Assembly: GCF_023159225.1 (NCBI RefSeq)
Contig: NC_063176.1
Coordinates: forward strand, 32,467,786-32,531,785
Direction of reading: 5' to 3'
DNA length: 64,000 nt
DNA from: Perognathus longimembris pacificus
Lineage: Eukaryota > Chordata > Mammalia > Rodentia > Heteromyidae
Shown: positions 11,725 to 24,046 of the stretch, piece by piece
Layout: every line of letters begins with the position of its first letter
Position numbering within the stretch: position 1 is the first letter of the stretch
Notes under the pieces: generated by a model
What the model saw: only the letters and a program-made list of their open reading frames with translations
What the model was told of the DNA's origin: nothing
Databases searched by the model: none
Made by a program: the position numbers and the translations under genes

Positions 11725-13219
11725 AAATAATTGGAATTCTGAAAACTGAAGTTTGAGCCTGATATATCACCCTGCACCAGAATCAATTCCAAATGGATCA
11801 AATACCTCAATGTCTGATCAAATACCCTGAAAATATTACCAGAATAGATAGGGTAAATACTAGGCCTCCCTGGCAAAGGTCAAAACTTCCTATATAAAAA
11901 TCCAGAAATCCAACAAACCAACAAAAGCTGGATAAATGGGGATCCCATTAAAGTGCAGAGTTTCTGCTTGGCAAAGTACATAGCTAGTAAGAAAGTTCAC
12001 AGATTGGGTTTGGCGCTTAACTAACTATAGAACAGATAAGGGCCTCATATATAAAATGCAGTTAGAGATCAAAATATTAAACCTCCCCAAAACAAAGAAG
12101 CAATAACCCCACTAATAAGTGGGATGAAGACTTAAAGAGAGACTTCTCTGAAGAAGAACTAAGAAAGGCCAATCAACACAAGAAGAATATACAACATCTC
12201 TGATGCGAAAAGAAATGCAAATCAAAACAACATTGAGATTCTACCTCACCCTAGTTAAAATGGTCATTATCAAGAAAACTAACATTAATGGATGCCTGCT
12301 GTGATGTGGCCATAAAGTATGACTACTATACTGTTGGCGGGAATGTGAACTTGTTTAAGCACTCTGGAAAGCAGTATGGAGGTTCCTCAAAAGACAAAAC
12401 ATAGAGCTCTCAACAGTCTCACTCCTGACCATTTACCTAAAAGATCACAAACAAGGCCACACAAAGACCACTAGCACAACCATGTTCATTGCAGCATTAT
12501 TTACCATAGCTAAGATATAGAATCAAGCCAAATGCCCCTCAGTAGATGAATGGATCAAGAAAATGTGGTACATGTATGCAATGAAATTCTATGCTTCTAT
12601 CAGAAAGAATAACACTGCTCCATTTGTAAGGAAATGGAGAGACTGAAACAAATTACATTAGGCAAAGCAAGTCAGACTCAAAGGATAAGCTGCATGGTCT
12701 CCCTCATTTGTAAAATCTAGAAATATTCTTAGCAGAAGATTGTAATAGCTCAATAGTTATGTGCATATGGCTACATAAAACGATGATTAGCTAAATGAAC
12801 TCCAAGGGATGGTAACAAGAGGGTTTTTTGTTTGTATATTTGTTTGTTTTTATAGTATACTGTTTGCAGTTATTTCTTTTTCCCCTTTGTTTTATTCTCT
12901 ATTATCACTGATTTTATTTCTGCACCCTTTGTCTTGTATATAAGTTTATTTCAATTGGAATGAAAGGTGAATCCAAGAACAGTAGCACAAAGGGTGAACC
13001 AATGCAATAGTGATACTCAATAGACATTATGTTGGAAATGAACTTTACAACTTTGTGGGGAAGGGATCCAGAGAGGAGAAATGAGAGATTGTGAGGAAGG
13101 GTATAACACTGTTCAAAAACAAATGTACTCATTACCTTACTTATGTAACTGTGACCCGTCTGTATATCACCTTTTACAATAAAATTTTAAAAATAAAAAG
13201 AAATCATTGAAATTCTGAA
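11725..13219 (+). mobile_element. 5'-truncated L1 (about 1.46 kb) with TSD
   Basis: The L1 body 11744-13200 covers the ORF2 C-terminal third (it starts at the TATATCACCCTGCACCA region) and the 3' UTR, ending in an A-rich tail. It is flanked by 19-bp direct repeats with two mismatches: AAATAATTGGAATTCTGAA (11725-11743) and AAATCATTGAAATTCTGAA (13201-13219). ORF2 is littered with stops and frameshifts, so it is older than the full-length copy. Confidence 0.88.
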
Positions 13220-13352
13220 TTGCATTTCTTTATAAGTTTTGCTGTATAGAATCATGGTTGAGCTTATTTTATGCTTTGGGCCATGATCCATACTGCTTTA
13301 CTACTTTATTTTTTGTGCAAAATTTTCAGTCTTGCCATGAGGATGATTTAAT

Positions 13353-13445
13353 ATATATACATATATGCATGTATATGGTATATATATATATATGATATAT
13401 ATACATATATATGAATATATATCTATCAGTATTTCAATATATATA
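13353..13445. repeat. AT-rich low-complexity tract
   Basis: Mostly TA dinucleotides with interspersed C and G (TATATACATATATGCATG type). Confidence 0.9.
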
Positions 13446-14077
13446 ACTTCCTTAGTCAAGGCTTCTAAAAAGATTTTCAGCTTTCTCTCACACATTTGTT
13501 GATCAGCCCAGAAACCAGTCATTCTACCAAAGAAACCTGCACCATTTTGCTGAGAAAGTTTTGGAAATTGAGGTCTAGGCTATGGTAACATTGCTCTTCT
13601 TAAGGAACTTTATTTTCTCATACATATCTCAATATATTAATGTTTTGAGGGGAAATTAGAGATGAAAAGGAAATTCTATATAAAGGAAATTCTATATAAA
13701 CCTCAGAATTACAGAAAATTATCTAAATATGCCTAAAAGGAATTGATCTGGATAAAAGAAACCTCACAAAATTTCAGAATGCATTTGTATAATTCAAGAT
13801 ATATAAAGCTAATTTTATCAATGGCATGAATAAAGAAATTTATTTATACAATCTATTGCAATTGGAGGAAGCTCTCAATTGCCAAGAATATATTGTGATA
13901 ACATTAAGAAGCAATTTCTCTTATATTATCATGCAGTTACTACTAAAATGTCTACATATTAACATAAGGTATTTAGCTATCAGTAAAATAAAGGGAGAAA
14001 GAGTATCTGCTATCAATAGTCTGTCACTGAAGCAAAATGTGTGAGATAATGAACACGTAAAGAATGAATTTTTAGTT
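13446..14077. other. Unassigned AT-rich sequence
   Basis: No repeat or gene recognised. The sequence AAAGGAAATTCTATAT is locally duplicated near 13668-13697. Confidence 0.5.
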
Positions 14078-14876
14078 GTCATTATAAAGGTGATGCACAG
14101 AGTTACAGTTGCATATATCAAGTAATGAGTACATTTTTTTTTTTTTTTTGGCCAGTCCTGGGGCTTGGACTCAGGGCCTGAGCACTGTCCCTGGCTTCTT
14201 CCCGCTCAAGGCTAGCACTCCGCCACTTGAGCCACAGCGCCGCTTCTGGCCGTTTTCTGTATATGTGGTGCTGGGGAATCGAACCTAGGGCCTCGTGTAT
14301 CCGAGGCAGGCACTCTTGCCACTAGGCTATATCCCCAGCCCCAGAACATTTATTTTTGAACATTGTTACCCCTTCATTCACTTTCTCCAAGTTTTTCCCT
14401 GCTGTCCCAACCACAAGTTGTATAGTTCATTTTCAATAGTGTCTAGTGAGTATCCCTGTTGCAATGGGTTACCCTTTTCCAACTATTTTTGTGTCCTTTT
14501 GCCCTCATAAAGACAGATCAACTAATAAGGCAAAAGGTAAAGAAAACCAAAACAGTAACAAAGGATAAAAGAACCTCTTGTTTCCATTTTTCAAGTTCCT
14601 TTCAATAACTAGTACTTTTCAATGCATATAGCTTTTTAGCCTTTTTTATAATCCCCTAAGAATGTCCTCCTCTGCTCTCACGGAATCCATGGAGACTTTT
14701 GTAATTTATCATGATGGCACAGTGTACTATTTTGTCTCTTACCATACAATGTGTTCACCTGTAGATTTACAGCCACATTCTATTCACCATAAGTGAGGGA
14801 AACTATGCAGCTTATGTTTCTTTGAGTATGGCTTACTTTATTTGATTTTTTTTCCAAGTCTTTGCATTTCTTTCCA
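14078..14876 (-). mobile_element. Older L1 3' region interrupted by a SINE
   Basis: 14078-14136 matches the minus-strand L1 3' end (GATGCACAGAGTTACAGTTG). The element resumes after the SINE at about 14352 and continues through the 3' UTR into the ORF2 C-terminal region (CATAAGTGAGGGAAAC, then GTTTCTTTGAGTATGG). It is strongly diverged from the full-length L1. Confidence 0.75.
14128..14351 (-). repeat. Young ID-headed dimeric SINE inside an L1
   Basis: SINE body 14137-14342, nearly identical to the copies at 11353 and 47320. Flanks AGTACATTT (14128-14136) and AGAACATTT (14343-14351) look like a TSD with one mismatch. It splits the older L1. Confidence 0.92.
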
Positions 14877-14984
14877 AAGTGGAACTCTGGCTCACATTTT
14901 TCCCTGGAGGAAAAATGATTAGGACAGCAACCAGGCCCTGAGTTCAAGCCCATGCCTGAAATGAATGAATGAATGAATGAATGA
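14877..14984 (+). repeat. Partial SINE right half with (ATGA)n tail
   Basis: A decayed tRNA-like right half (CTCTGGCTCAC, then CAGGCCCTGAGTTCAAGCCC) followed by about six ATGA units at 14959-14984. Confidence 0.65.
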
Positions 14985-15000
14985 CGAAATAAATGTTTAA

Positions 15001-15245
15001 AAATAAAAGGTTTAGGGGCTGGGGATATGGCCTAGTGGCAAGAGTGCCTGCCTCGGATAAACGAGGCCCTAGGTTCGATTCCCCAGCACCACATATACAG
15101 AAAACGACCAGAAGTGGCGCTGTGGCTCAAGTGGCAGAGTGCTAGCCTTGAGCGGGAAGAAGCCAGGGACAGTGCTCAGGCCCTGAGTCCAAGGCCCAGG
15201 ACTGGCCAATAAAATAAAATAAAATAAAATAAAATAAAAGGTTTA
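15001..15245 (+). repeat. Young ID-headed dimeric SINE with (TAAAA)n tail and TSD
   Basis: Body 15015-15209 followed by a regular TAAAA-unit tail. Perfect 14-bp direct repeats AAATAAAAGGTTTA lie at 15001-15014 and 15232-15245. CpGs in the B box (GGTTCGATTCC) and the right half are intact. Confidence 0.95.
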
Positions 15246-15919
15246 TATGGCTTAGTCTTATGAAGAATTTAAGCCAAGTACAAAGGAGTAGGTGCATAAC
15301 TTTGGACATATGGGTCAAAAATATTGGTGAGAGTTTGTGGTAGATCAAACTGCTCATTTTCATGGCAAAACCACTAGTCCCCAAGAGAATAATCCTTTAC
15401 GAATGGACATTCAGCCTCCAAATGTGTTCTGAAGGAGTTATTTAACTATGCAAATATACTGATGGATCATATGCTACTTTATCTAATTAATAGTAAGTAC
15501 GTTTATAAGGAGAAATCATTACAAACCAAGTCATTGAGTGGAGTTTTGATTCAGAGGAGATTAATACTAAAACTATGACATATTTTAATTGTTTGAAAGT
15601 TTGCTTGATGTGCATGGTAATCCTGAAAATAGGTTAGGGTGGATCTATAGATTTATTATAAATACACCTCAAACATGTGTATAATTCTATTGTAATTAAA
15701 ATCACACTTTAGAGTAAAACATTTATTTCTCCATATATTTGCTAATCAGTTAATTAAAATATTACTAATAAGTTCATGTTAATTATCTTGTTTGTGTGTT
15801 GAATGAGTTTTTAGATTATGGTAAGAAAGTCTTAAGCTTATGAAATATTTATTTATAGAATCACAATCACACATAATTTGAAAGCAACTTTTTCTCTATA
15901 TTTAAAAGATTATTTTTGT
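15246..15919. other. Unassigned AT-rich sequence
   Basis: No gene or repeat recognised. Confidence 0.5.
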
Positions 15920-16728
15920 TGTAACAGTTTCCATTCCAACCAGTAGTGTAGTGGGGTTCCCTTTTGGCCACACCCTCTGACAGCATCTACTATTATTGGT
16001 TTTCTTGATAATTGCCATTCTAACTTGGTGGAATCTCAATGTGATTTAATTTGGATTTCTTTTATGAACAGAGATGTTGAATATTCCTCCATGTATCTAT
16101 TGGCTATTCTTATTTCCGCTCCAGAAAAGTCTTTTCTTAATTCTTTTGCCCACTTATTAATGGGGTGGTTGTTTCTTTGAGAATTTTTTACTGTGGGGGG
16201 TTAACTTTTTGAGCTCTAGGTATATTTTTGATATGAATCCCTTGTATGTTGTATAACTAGTGAAAATCTTTTCCCAACAAGTAGGTTTTCTATTGATTTT
16301 GCTAACTATGTCCTTTGCCTTGCAGAAGCTCTGTAAGTTAACACAATCCCATTTATAAAGCCTTTCTTTTATTTGTTATGTTCCTGGATCTTTATTTAGG
16401 AAGTTTTGACCTGTGCCAAGGAGCCCTAGCATATCTTCTATTCTTTTCTGTAACATTTTCATGGCATATGCTCTTACCTCAAGGTCTTTGATGTGTATGT
16501 AGTTGATTCTGTTTATACCACTCTAGAAAGCAGTACCAAGGTTCCTCAAAAGACTAAATATAGAACTACCCTAATCAGCACATTTACTAAATGAATCCAA
16601 AGAAGGCCACACTAAAGCTACCAGCACAGCTATGTTCATGGAAGCATATTTACCACAGCTAAGATATGGAACCAACCCAGATGCCCCTCAGTAAAAGAAT
16701 AGATCAAGAAAATGTGGCACATATGTAT

Positions 16729-16775
<47 letters not shown>

Positions 16776-17390
16776 ACATATGAATTCTATGCTTCCATCT
16801 GAAAGAATGATATGACATTGCCCCAGTCATTAGGAAATGGAAAGTCTTGGAAAAAAATCATATTAAATGAAGTAAGCCAGAATCAAAGAAACATAGGCTC
16901 CATGGTTTCTTTCAGTTGTAATAATTAGTATATGTCTATGATAGTCCTAGCAGAGGATTCTAATAGTTCAATAGCTATGTACTTATTACAATATAAAATG
17001 AGGCTAATTGAAATTAAGTACAAGATATGGAAACAAGAGGGGTTTTTGTTATTGTTGTTGTTGTTTAATGTACTGAGTGAGTTACTTATTTTTTCTTTCA
17101 TTTATTCTCTGTTGTTACTGTTTTTTATTTTGGTACCCTGTACGTTATATATATGGTCATCTGATTTGGGAAAGGGAAGGGAATAACAAAATGGTGAAAC
17201 AAAGGAAAAAGGGTGAACTGAGATACTTACAAGTCACTATGTTAGAAATTAACTTTACAACTTGGGGTGGGATGAGGAAGTGGGGAGAAGCAAGAGGGGA
17301 TAACAATGGTCTACAAGAAATGTACTCATTACCTTACTTATGGAACTGCAACTCATCTGTACATCACTTCCACAATAAAATTAAATGAAA
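15920..17390 (+). mobile_element. 5'-inverted (twin-primed) L1
   Basis: 15920-16518 is L1 ORF2 in minus orientation. From 16519 the L1 runs in plus orientation to an A-rich end near 17390. The left end of the inverted block (complement of CTGGTTGGAATGGAAACTGT) and the start of the direct block (CCACTCTAGAAAGCAG) are consecutive in the element, as twin priming predicts. An (AC)n microsatellite at 16731-16774 has grown inside the ORF2 remnant. No convincing TSD seen. Confidence 0.85.
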
Positions 17391-17865
17391 ATATATAGTA
17401 ACTACCAGGTGCTTGTCAAGAATGCAATGTATATAGAGGGCTTAAAACCAAAGTGGCATGTAAGAAATACACAGTAAATGCTACATTCTTCTTAATGTTT
17501 TCTAAATATTGTTATGCTGTTTCGAGTTTTCTGTTGAGTAGATTAGAACAGAATACTTAATAGAATATATAATATTCTAGAAAGTCATATAAAGAAATGA
17601 CAGTAGCTGAAATTTTACATTAAAACATAGTTATTTACACATTTACAATATTAATTTTGTATTATTTTTGAATAATAGAACCAATTAATTTTTTAAATTT
17701 TATCTGATTTGAATAAACTACATAATAAGTAAGAAAAAGCAACAAACTACATCCCAGATTGAGTTTTTTGAATATAAGAAAATGAATTACAAAAATGGTG
17801 CTCGCTCGTTACAAAAGTAAAGAGTAAAACATATTTCAAGAAAAGAATATGATTTTTAAATTATT

Positions 17866-18525
17866 TTTTATTTTTTCTTCTTTATTGTCAAAGTGAAGTA
17901 CAGAGGAGTTACAGTTTCATATGCAAGGCAAGTACATTTCTTATCAAACTTGTTACTTCCTCCCCCATTTTCCCCTGCCTCCCCACTTCCCTCCCGTGAC
18001 TTGTACAGTTTATTTACACCAATTGGTTTTGTAAGTATTGCTATTGCAATGGTTTGCATTTTATCCTTCTTCTCTCAATTTTAGTATTCCCTTTCCCTTC
18101 CCTAGTTCCAGTACACATGTATACAGTATCTGGGGTACTAAGATCAGTTACAGTGATAGCAGGTATGGTATGGTTTCACATGGCATATTGAAAATAACTA
18201 CAAAAATGATATATCACTTGTTTCCATAACATGAAGTTCATTTTGCTTAGCATCATCTTACGTGTTCATATGGGTATAGCTACTGAGCTATTTTGATCTT
18301 CTGCTAGGATTATACTAGACATGTACTAATTATTCCCTATGAGGGAAACCATAGAGTCCATGTTTCTTTGTATCTGGCTCACTTCACTTACTATTATTTT
18401 TTTCCAAGTCCTTCCATTTCCTTACAAATGCGGCAATGTCATTCTTTCTGATAGAGACATAAAATTCCATTGTTTATATGTACCACAATTTCTTGATCCA
18501 CTCATCTACTGAGGGGCATCTAGCT
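17866..18525 (-). mobile_element. 5'-truncated L1 3' end
   Basis: Starts with the T-rich complement of the tail and TTTATTGTCAAAGTGAAGTA. It passes through the CT-rich 3'-UTR block and the ORF2 C-terminus, and stops at CTGAGGGGCATCTAG near 18525. TSDs are unclear. Confidence 0.85.
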
Positions 18526-18910
18526 TGGTAAATCTATGTCATACAAGACAACATTTTCAATATTGTAAAACGATTCCTATTTATCAAACTCCACATCAGT
18601 TCTTCAGGACAGTTAAAAGATTCATTAAAATTTCTGAAAAGAATGTTATATTATATTTAGAAGCTATTTAATGGTAAGAAGTATGAACAGAATTATCAAG
18701 AATGGATTCCATTCACTTGTAATTTTTTATTTTTCATTAAGACTACATAAATTTGACTCATATGAATTAAAGAACAAGTCAAACATCTTTATAGCCTATC
18801 TATCTCCTACTGTTGCAAAAATTTTTCTTTGTGGGTCTTACATCCCTTTGTCTACTACCACTCATTTTTAAAAGATAACTCTTGAATACCTACTCAAATT
18901 TTGATGTTAA

Positions 18911-18950
18911 ACACACACACATGCACACACACACACACACACACACACAC
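18911..18950. repeat. (CA)n microsatellite
   Basis: Forty bases of AC repeat with one ATG interruption. Confidence 0.97.
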
Positions 18951-19717
18951 GGATAATAAATAAGATAAGTTCGTGAGCATTCCCAGGAAGAATTGATTTT
19001 AATGTCATCTTTCCCTAATTTTTTTCATACTGTGTGCTTGACTACTAATTTCTACACACATACTTTACTGTGCTCACACAAAATTACATATTTATATTGG
19101 TAATAGATATTGTTGATATTGTTTTCTCCCTTCCAAATGATTTCAAAAACATATTACATTTTGGATTAATTTACTCATTAAATTTCCTTAAAATTTAATT
19201 GTACTATTTATATTATTATCCTATATAATATTCTACTGTTACATGACCAATGGATGTAATTACAATATTACAAAACTAATGAAGATGATGTACAAGTTTT
19301 ATGCTTAACTTAAAGGTATTACACTGTCTAAATAAGTAGTAAAATATGTCACTCTTAATAATGATCTTGATCATTTAACTGATGGATAAGTAAGGCTAAA
19401 AATACATGATTATAAAAGGAATGGCTAGAAAGTCTGGGTTGACAATTCAAAGTTCAACTTGTGAAACTAATGCAAAACCTAAACTACTACAATGACATCA
19501 TGTTTTAATAAATACCTCCCTGAAACATAATGAGTGAACTTTGCTGTTATTCACCAGGTGGTAACAGTATTTTTTCTACAATTTGTGTTGTTTAACTGCC
19601 AGGTCGTTTGTGTGTTCATTCAGTGTTTTGATTTCATTCTTTAAAAAAAAAAATTCCTTACTTATACAAAGAGGTTTAAGTTCTTCCGTTTATAAGCACA
19701 CTGTATTAGTGTTTTGA
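18951..19717. other. Unassigned AT-rich sequence
   Basis: No gene or repeat recognised. Confidence 0.5.
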
Positions 19718-20455
19718 TTTCACTTATTTTTATTTATTTAATATAATTTGATTGTCAAGGTGATGTACAGAGGGGTTACAGTTACATACATATAATAGTG
19801 AATACATTTCTTTTCATAAGTGGTACCCTCTCCCTTATTTTTCTCCCATCTTCCCTTCCCCTCCCCTGAGCTGTATAGTTAATTTCCAACATATTACATT
19901 GTAAGTATTGTTGTTGCATTGGTTCACTCTTTATCCTTTGTCTCACCATTTTGATATCTCCTTCCCTAGTTCAGATAAACATATTACCTAGGATACCAAA
20001 ATCAAACATAATGACAAAGGGGATAAACCATAGGAAAGAAAAATGAAAGAAAAAAGAAATAATATCACATAGTACATTAAAAACAACAACAAAGAAAACC
20101 TACTGTTTCCATATCATGGAGTTCATTTCACTTTTATCATGTGTACATAGCTACTGAACTATTGTAATCATCTGCTAGGCCTATCCTAAACATATACTAA
20201 TTATTACCAATGAGGGAAACCATCGAATCTCTGTTTCTTTGGGTCTGGCTTCACTTCTGCATGGGAAAGGACATAGCTTGCAAAATAAAAAGAAAGCCCA
20301 CAGATTGAGCAAAGATATTCTCTGGCCATACAACAGACAAAGGCCTCATATCTACAATATACTTAGAACTCAAAAATTAAGTTCCCCAAAACAAATCATT
20401 ATTAAGGCCCATGAATAAGGATAAGATATAAAGAGAGACTTCTCTGCGGAGGAAG

Positions 20456-21012
20456 TATGGTTTCCCTTATAGGGAATAATTAGTACAGGTTTAGGCTAGT
20501 CACAGCAGAGATTAACAAGAGTCCAATAGCTATGCCCTTATGAACACATAAGATGATGCTAAGTGAAATGAACTACATGTTATGGAAATGAGTGTTATAT
20601 CACTGTTGTAATTACTTTCAACATGCCATGTGAAACCGTAGCTTTTTTTGTTGATGATCCCCTTGTATCCCCTTCCTGTGGTTGTCCCCGCGCTATCACT
20701 GCATCTCATCTGAGTACTCCGTATACTGTATATACTGGTATTAGAACTAGGGAAGGTAAAAGGAATATCAAAATAGACAGACAAAGGATAAAAAGATAAA
20801 TGACCACAAAAGCAATACTTACAAAACTATTTAGTGTAAACCAACTGAACAGCTCATGGGGGGGGGGAGAGGGAAAGGGTGAGGAAGGAGGGAAGGAAAT
20901 GAGGGAGGAGGTAACAAGTTATACAATGAATGTACCCACTGCCTTACGTATAAAACTGTAACCCCTCTTTACTTACTTTGACAATAAATAAGTAATTATT
21001 CAGAAAAAAAAA
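20456..21012 (+). mobile_element. Short L1 3' end nested in another L1
   Basis: Starts abruptly at TATGGTTTCCCTTATAGGG, the last ORF2 codons. It runs through the 3' UTR, including a G10 run near 20858, to AATAAATAAG and an A-run ending at 21012. The host L1 stops at GAGGAAG before it and resumes at AGAATGGCTAATAGG after it. The short AAGTA present on both sides may be the TSD. Confidence 0.8.
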
Positions 21013-21428
21013 CAAAGTAAGAATGGCTAATAGGCATTGAAAGAAATGTTCAACATCTCTAGCCAGAAAGAAATGCAAATCAAAACACATTGAGATTCCA
21101 CCTCACCCCAGTTAAAATGGCCATTATCAAGAAAAGTAATAGCAACATATGCTGACAGGGATGTGGCCAAAATGGAACTCTATTACATTGTTGGTGGGAC
21201 GTAAACTTGTTCAACCACTCTGGAAAGCTGTGTGAAGGTTCCTCAGAAGACTAAACATAGAACTCCCGTATGACCAAACAACTCATCTGGATATTTACCC
21301 AAAAGATCACAAACATGGGCATACTAAAGCTACCATCAAAACTATGTTCATTGCAGATTTGTTTACCATAGGTAAAATATAGAACCAACCCAGATGCCCC
21401 TCAGAAGATGAGTGGATCAAGAAAATGT

Positions 21429-21430
<2 letters not shown>

Positions 21431-21488
<58 letters not shown>
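21431..21488. repeat. (TA)n microsatellite inside L1 ORF2
   Basis: Fifty-eight bases of TA, expanded at the site where the element normally reads GTGGTACATATACA. Confidence 0.95.
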
Positions 21489-21491
<3 letters not shown>

Positions 21492-21554
21492 GAATTTTCT
21501 ACTTCCATCAGAAAGAATGGCATTGCCCCATTTGTAACAAATCGGTTTCACTTA

Positions 21555-22160
21555 CTGTTTTAAAGAAATGCTTACTAATGAAGTTAAATTGTTCCCCTGA
21601 TATGAAGACACAGGTCATCTTTTCCCCCAATAAATTGCTAACTCCTTAGTGATTATCTAATTTAAAAAGCATAAGATATAAATGCATTCTATAATGACGA
21701 GGGAAAAAATAATCTAAATTTATTGATAGCTTGGTAACTGTTGTGCTACCCAGTTGACATTAAGCCCATTGTTGATTGACATGAGCCACTTACACATTAT
21801 TTTTAAGTGATTAGCTCATCTTTATATCGACCAACAAGTTACCTCTGTGATTGCATCGTAGGAAGAATTCGCCAGGAGTCATCAAACTTGACACCTGAGA
21901 CTGAAAATATTTGTGTATCAGGTGCCATTATTTAAACAAAGACTCTTGTTCCAACAATCTGACGGAAATTATACAATGTTTAACTGTACATTCATGTTAA
22001 CACCAAAGTTATCAAGACACACATTGCCAGTCAATTTTGAAAACATATGAATTATTAATATGATTATTTCATAGAAGATATTATTGTGACAACATGTAAT
22101 ATTTAATTGCTTACTTTTCTCAAAAAATGTAAGTCTAAAATGTGCATTTCAAATGACATT
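21555..22160. other. Unassigned AT-rich sequence
   Basis: Ordinary single-copy-looking sequence between two L1 insertions. Nothing recognised. Confidence 0.5.
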
Positions 22161-22175
22161 AGAAACACTAATGCA

Positions 22176-24046
22176 GAGAGACTTCCGGTAAGACAGCAGA
22201 GCAGCTGCAGTGCAATAGCTCAGCTCCCTCCAGCACCGCAGATTTCTCACCCCTTAGAAACTTTTACCACTAGAAATACAACCAGCCTAAGTTGTAACAG
22301 TACAGGGATTCTGGCCAGGAAGGAAAAACCGACTTTGCACGTCTGAAAACACAGACTCGAGCTCTGGGCGGTTTCCCACCGCCCCGCCAGTGTCGGCGGC
22401 ACCGGCACAGTGCCCATCACAGCAACCCGCACTCCACGGAGGTAAAGCACACAGCGGAGACCCGCCGGCGCCTGAGAACGGACGACCTGAAATCGCCGAG
22501 AAAGCATGAGTACCCACGAAAGATATTCTCACTCGCGACCACAGAGCAACTCCAGCAAGGCATCCCTGCCCCCACCGCCAGAGCAAAGCGCAATCTTTGC
22601 CACTGGCATAGGGTCAGACCAGATTGGAACTAAAGCGGGCCTGGGAAAAGCGAGGTCAAATTAGCCATCTTTGAAAAGGGCAAGAGGGACCAATCAGCGA
22701 GAGCCAACTCTGCCCAGGAGAACGCCCCCTGCCCAGGTGGGAGGTGTGCCCCGGGCATTGGCTTAGCCAGAGGTGCCCCGCCCTGCCCACCGGAACTTCT
22801 AAATTTAAAGCGAAAACAGCCACCAGCTCCCAGCGGCAGGGAAACACCAGACTGAGGTTCCTGAGTCAGTTAAACAGTCCCATCACAGAGGAAGCCCAAT
22901 TCCCAGCCCGAAAAGGAGCTGCTTTCCAAAGCCACCTCTGCAAAAGAGGCCGCCGGGTGCAGGAGGCAGAAGCCTTGCACAGCCAAGCACCTCTCAGCTG
23001 GGTAAAAGAGGCCAGAGGCGCCTCTCCCTGCTGAGTTCAGAGCCTATTCAAAGGCAGCCTGTAAAGGCCAGGGCCCTGCAGCAAACAGAGGAGCAAGCTG
23101 AATTCTGCCAAACCCAGAAAATCAGGAATATAGACTGCAGACCATCATAGGGAAACCAGAGACTGGGGAAATGGGGAAACACGACCCAAACAAAGAAGAC
23201 TCCATTTTTTTTCTTTATCTTTTCAACATTTCTTAAACTTAAAAAAAAAAAAAATTTCAATTCGGAAATGTCGTCTTATTTTTTTTTTCCCATGTTTTCT
23301 ATTTTTTACCACTTTGTTTTACCAAGTTTTTTTTCTTTTCTGTTTGTTTGGGTTGTTCCTTTGCTGATTTTTTAAATTTTTTTCCTTTTTATTTTATCTT
23401 CTTTTTTTAAATAATTATTCTCTGTTGTGTGCATCTGTCTCCCACTACTTTTACTTTATTTCTGTCTCTGCGTTCTCTTTCTTTAAAACTTATTTCTCTA
23501 TGAAGAACACCTCCACTCTTTTCTGCTAACTCTCCATTATCTATCATTGCAACCTTATTCTCTCTACTGATTCTACTCTTCTCGACACTTCCACGTCACT
23601 GAAACTAAACCAAAATCACCACCTCCCCTCCCCAATACATTTTACTCTATTCTCTTTACTACCTCCAACTTACCCTCCTGACTTACTGCCTGGACCTCCA
23701 GTCTCCAATCACTTCTGGTTATTGGATAGAGGGTATCCCAGCTTAATAAGAGTGAATCAAAGGGGTTCATAGAGAAAGCCAGTCATAAAAGATCTTAATA
23801 TAAAAACAAGAATTTTGTATAGGGTTGTAACAGTAAATAAGTAACTACTGAATACAGGGCGCAGGATCAGTTGTTATATTGAGATTGTATTCTTTAGGAA
23901 CACCAAATCTAATTTTATAGACAGGTATACAGGGTATCTGTACATAATTGTGAACTTGTAAGATTTACACAACAATGCTTGGTAAGGGCTGTGTTGGGTC
24001 TTAAACGGTGCTCACAGGTGCTGGTAGACTGGCATCCCCAATTCAA
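22176..24046 (+). promoter_or_regulatory. L1 5' UTR / internal promoter region
   Basis: About 1.87 kb before ORF1. The first 900 bp are strikingly GC- and CpG-rich for this window (notably 22340-22560). Then comes a pyrimidine/T-rich section (23200-23640), then ordinary sequence up to ORF1. Position and composition fit the internal RNA polymerase II promoter known for L1 elements. A 96-codon plus frame at 22744-23034 has no recognised domain. I see no clear tandem monomers of the mouse type. Confidence 0.75.
22287..22586 (-). other. Antisense open frame in the L1 5' UTR
   Basis: A 99-codon frame on the minus strand, overlapped by an 86-codon frame (22507-22247) in another phase, inside the CpG-rich part. 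GC-rich DNA gives long frames by chance. Primate L1 has an antisense ORF0 in its 5' UTR, but I see no sequence relation to it. No coding function is claimed. Confidence 0.2.

Larger units (their letters stand above)
19718..21554 (-). mobile_element. 5'-inverted L1, split by a later L1
   Basis: 19727-20252 is the L1 3' UTR and extreme ORF2 end in minus orientation, with its tail at the left. 20253-20455 and 21013-21540 are the ORF2 C-terminal region in plus orientation. In element order, the inverted part ends (GCCCCATTTGTAAC) about 35 nt before the direct part starts (complement of TCTGGCTTCACTT), so they are one twin-primed insertion. A 9-bp repeat TTTCACTTA at 19718-19726 and 21546-21554 fits as the TSD. 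The gap 20456-21012 is a separate L1. Confidence 0.8.

Noticed and set aside
22744..23034. 96-codon frame in the L1 5' UTR as a host gene
   Set aside because: It lies fully inside the L1 5' UTR, which is GC-rich and yields chance frames. No domain recognised.
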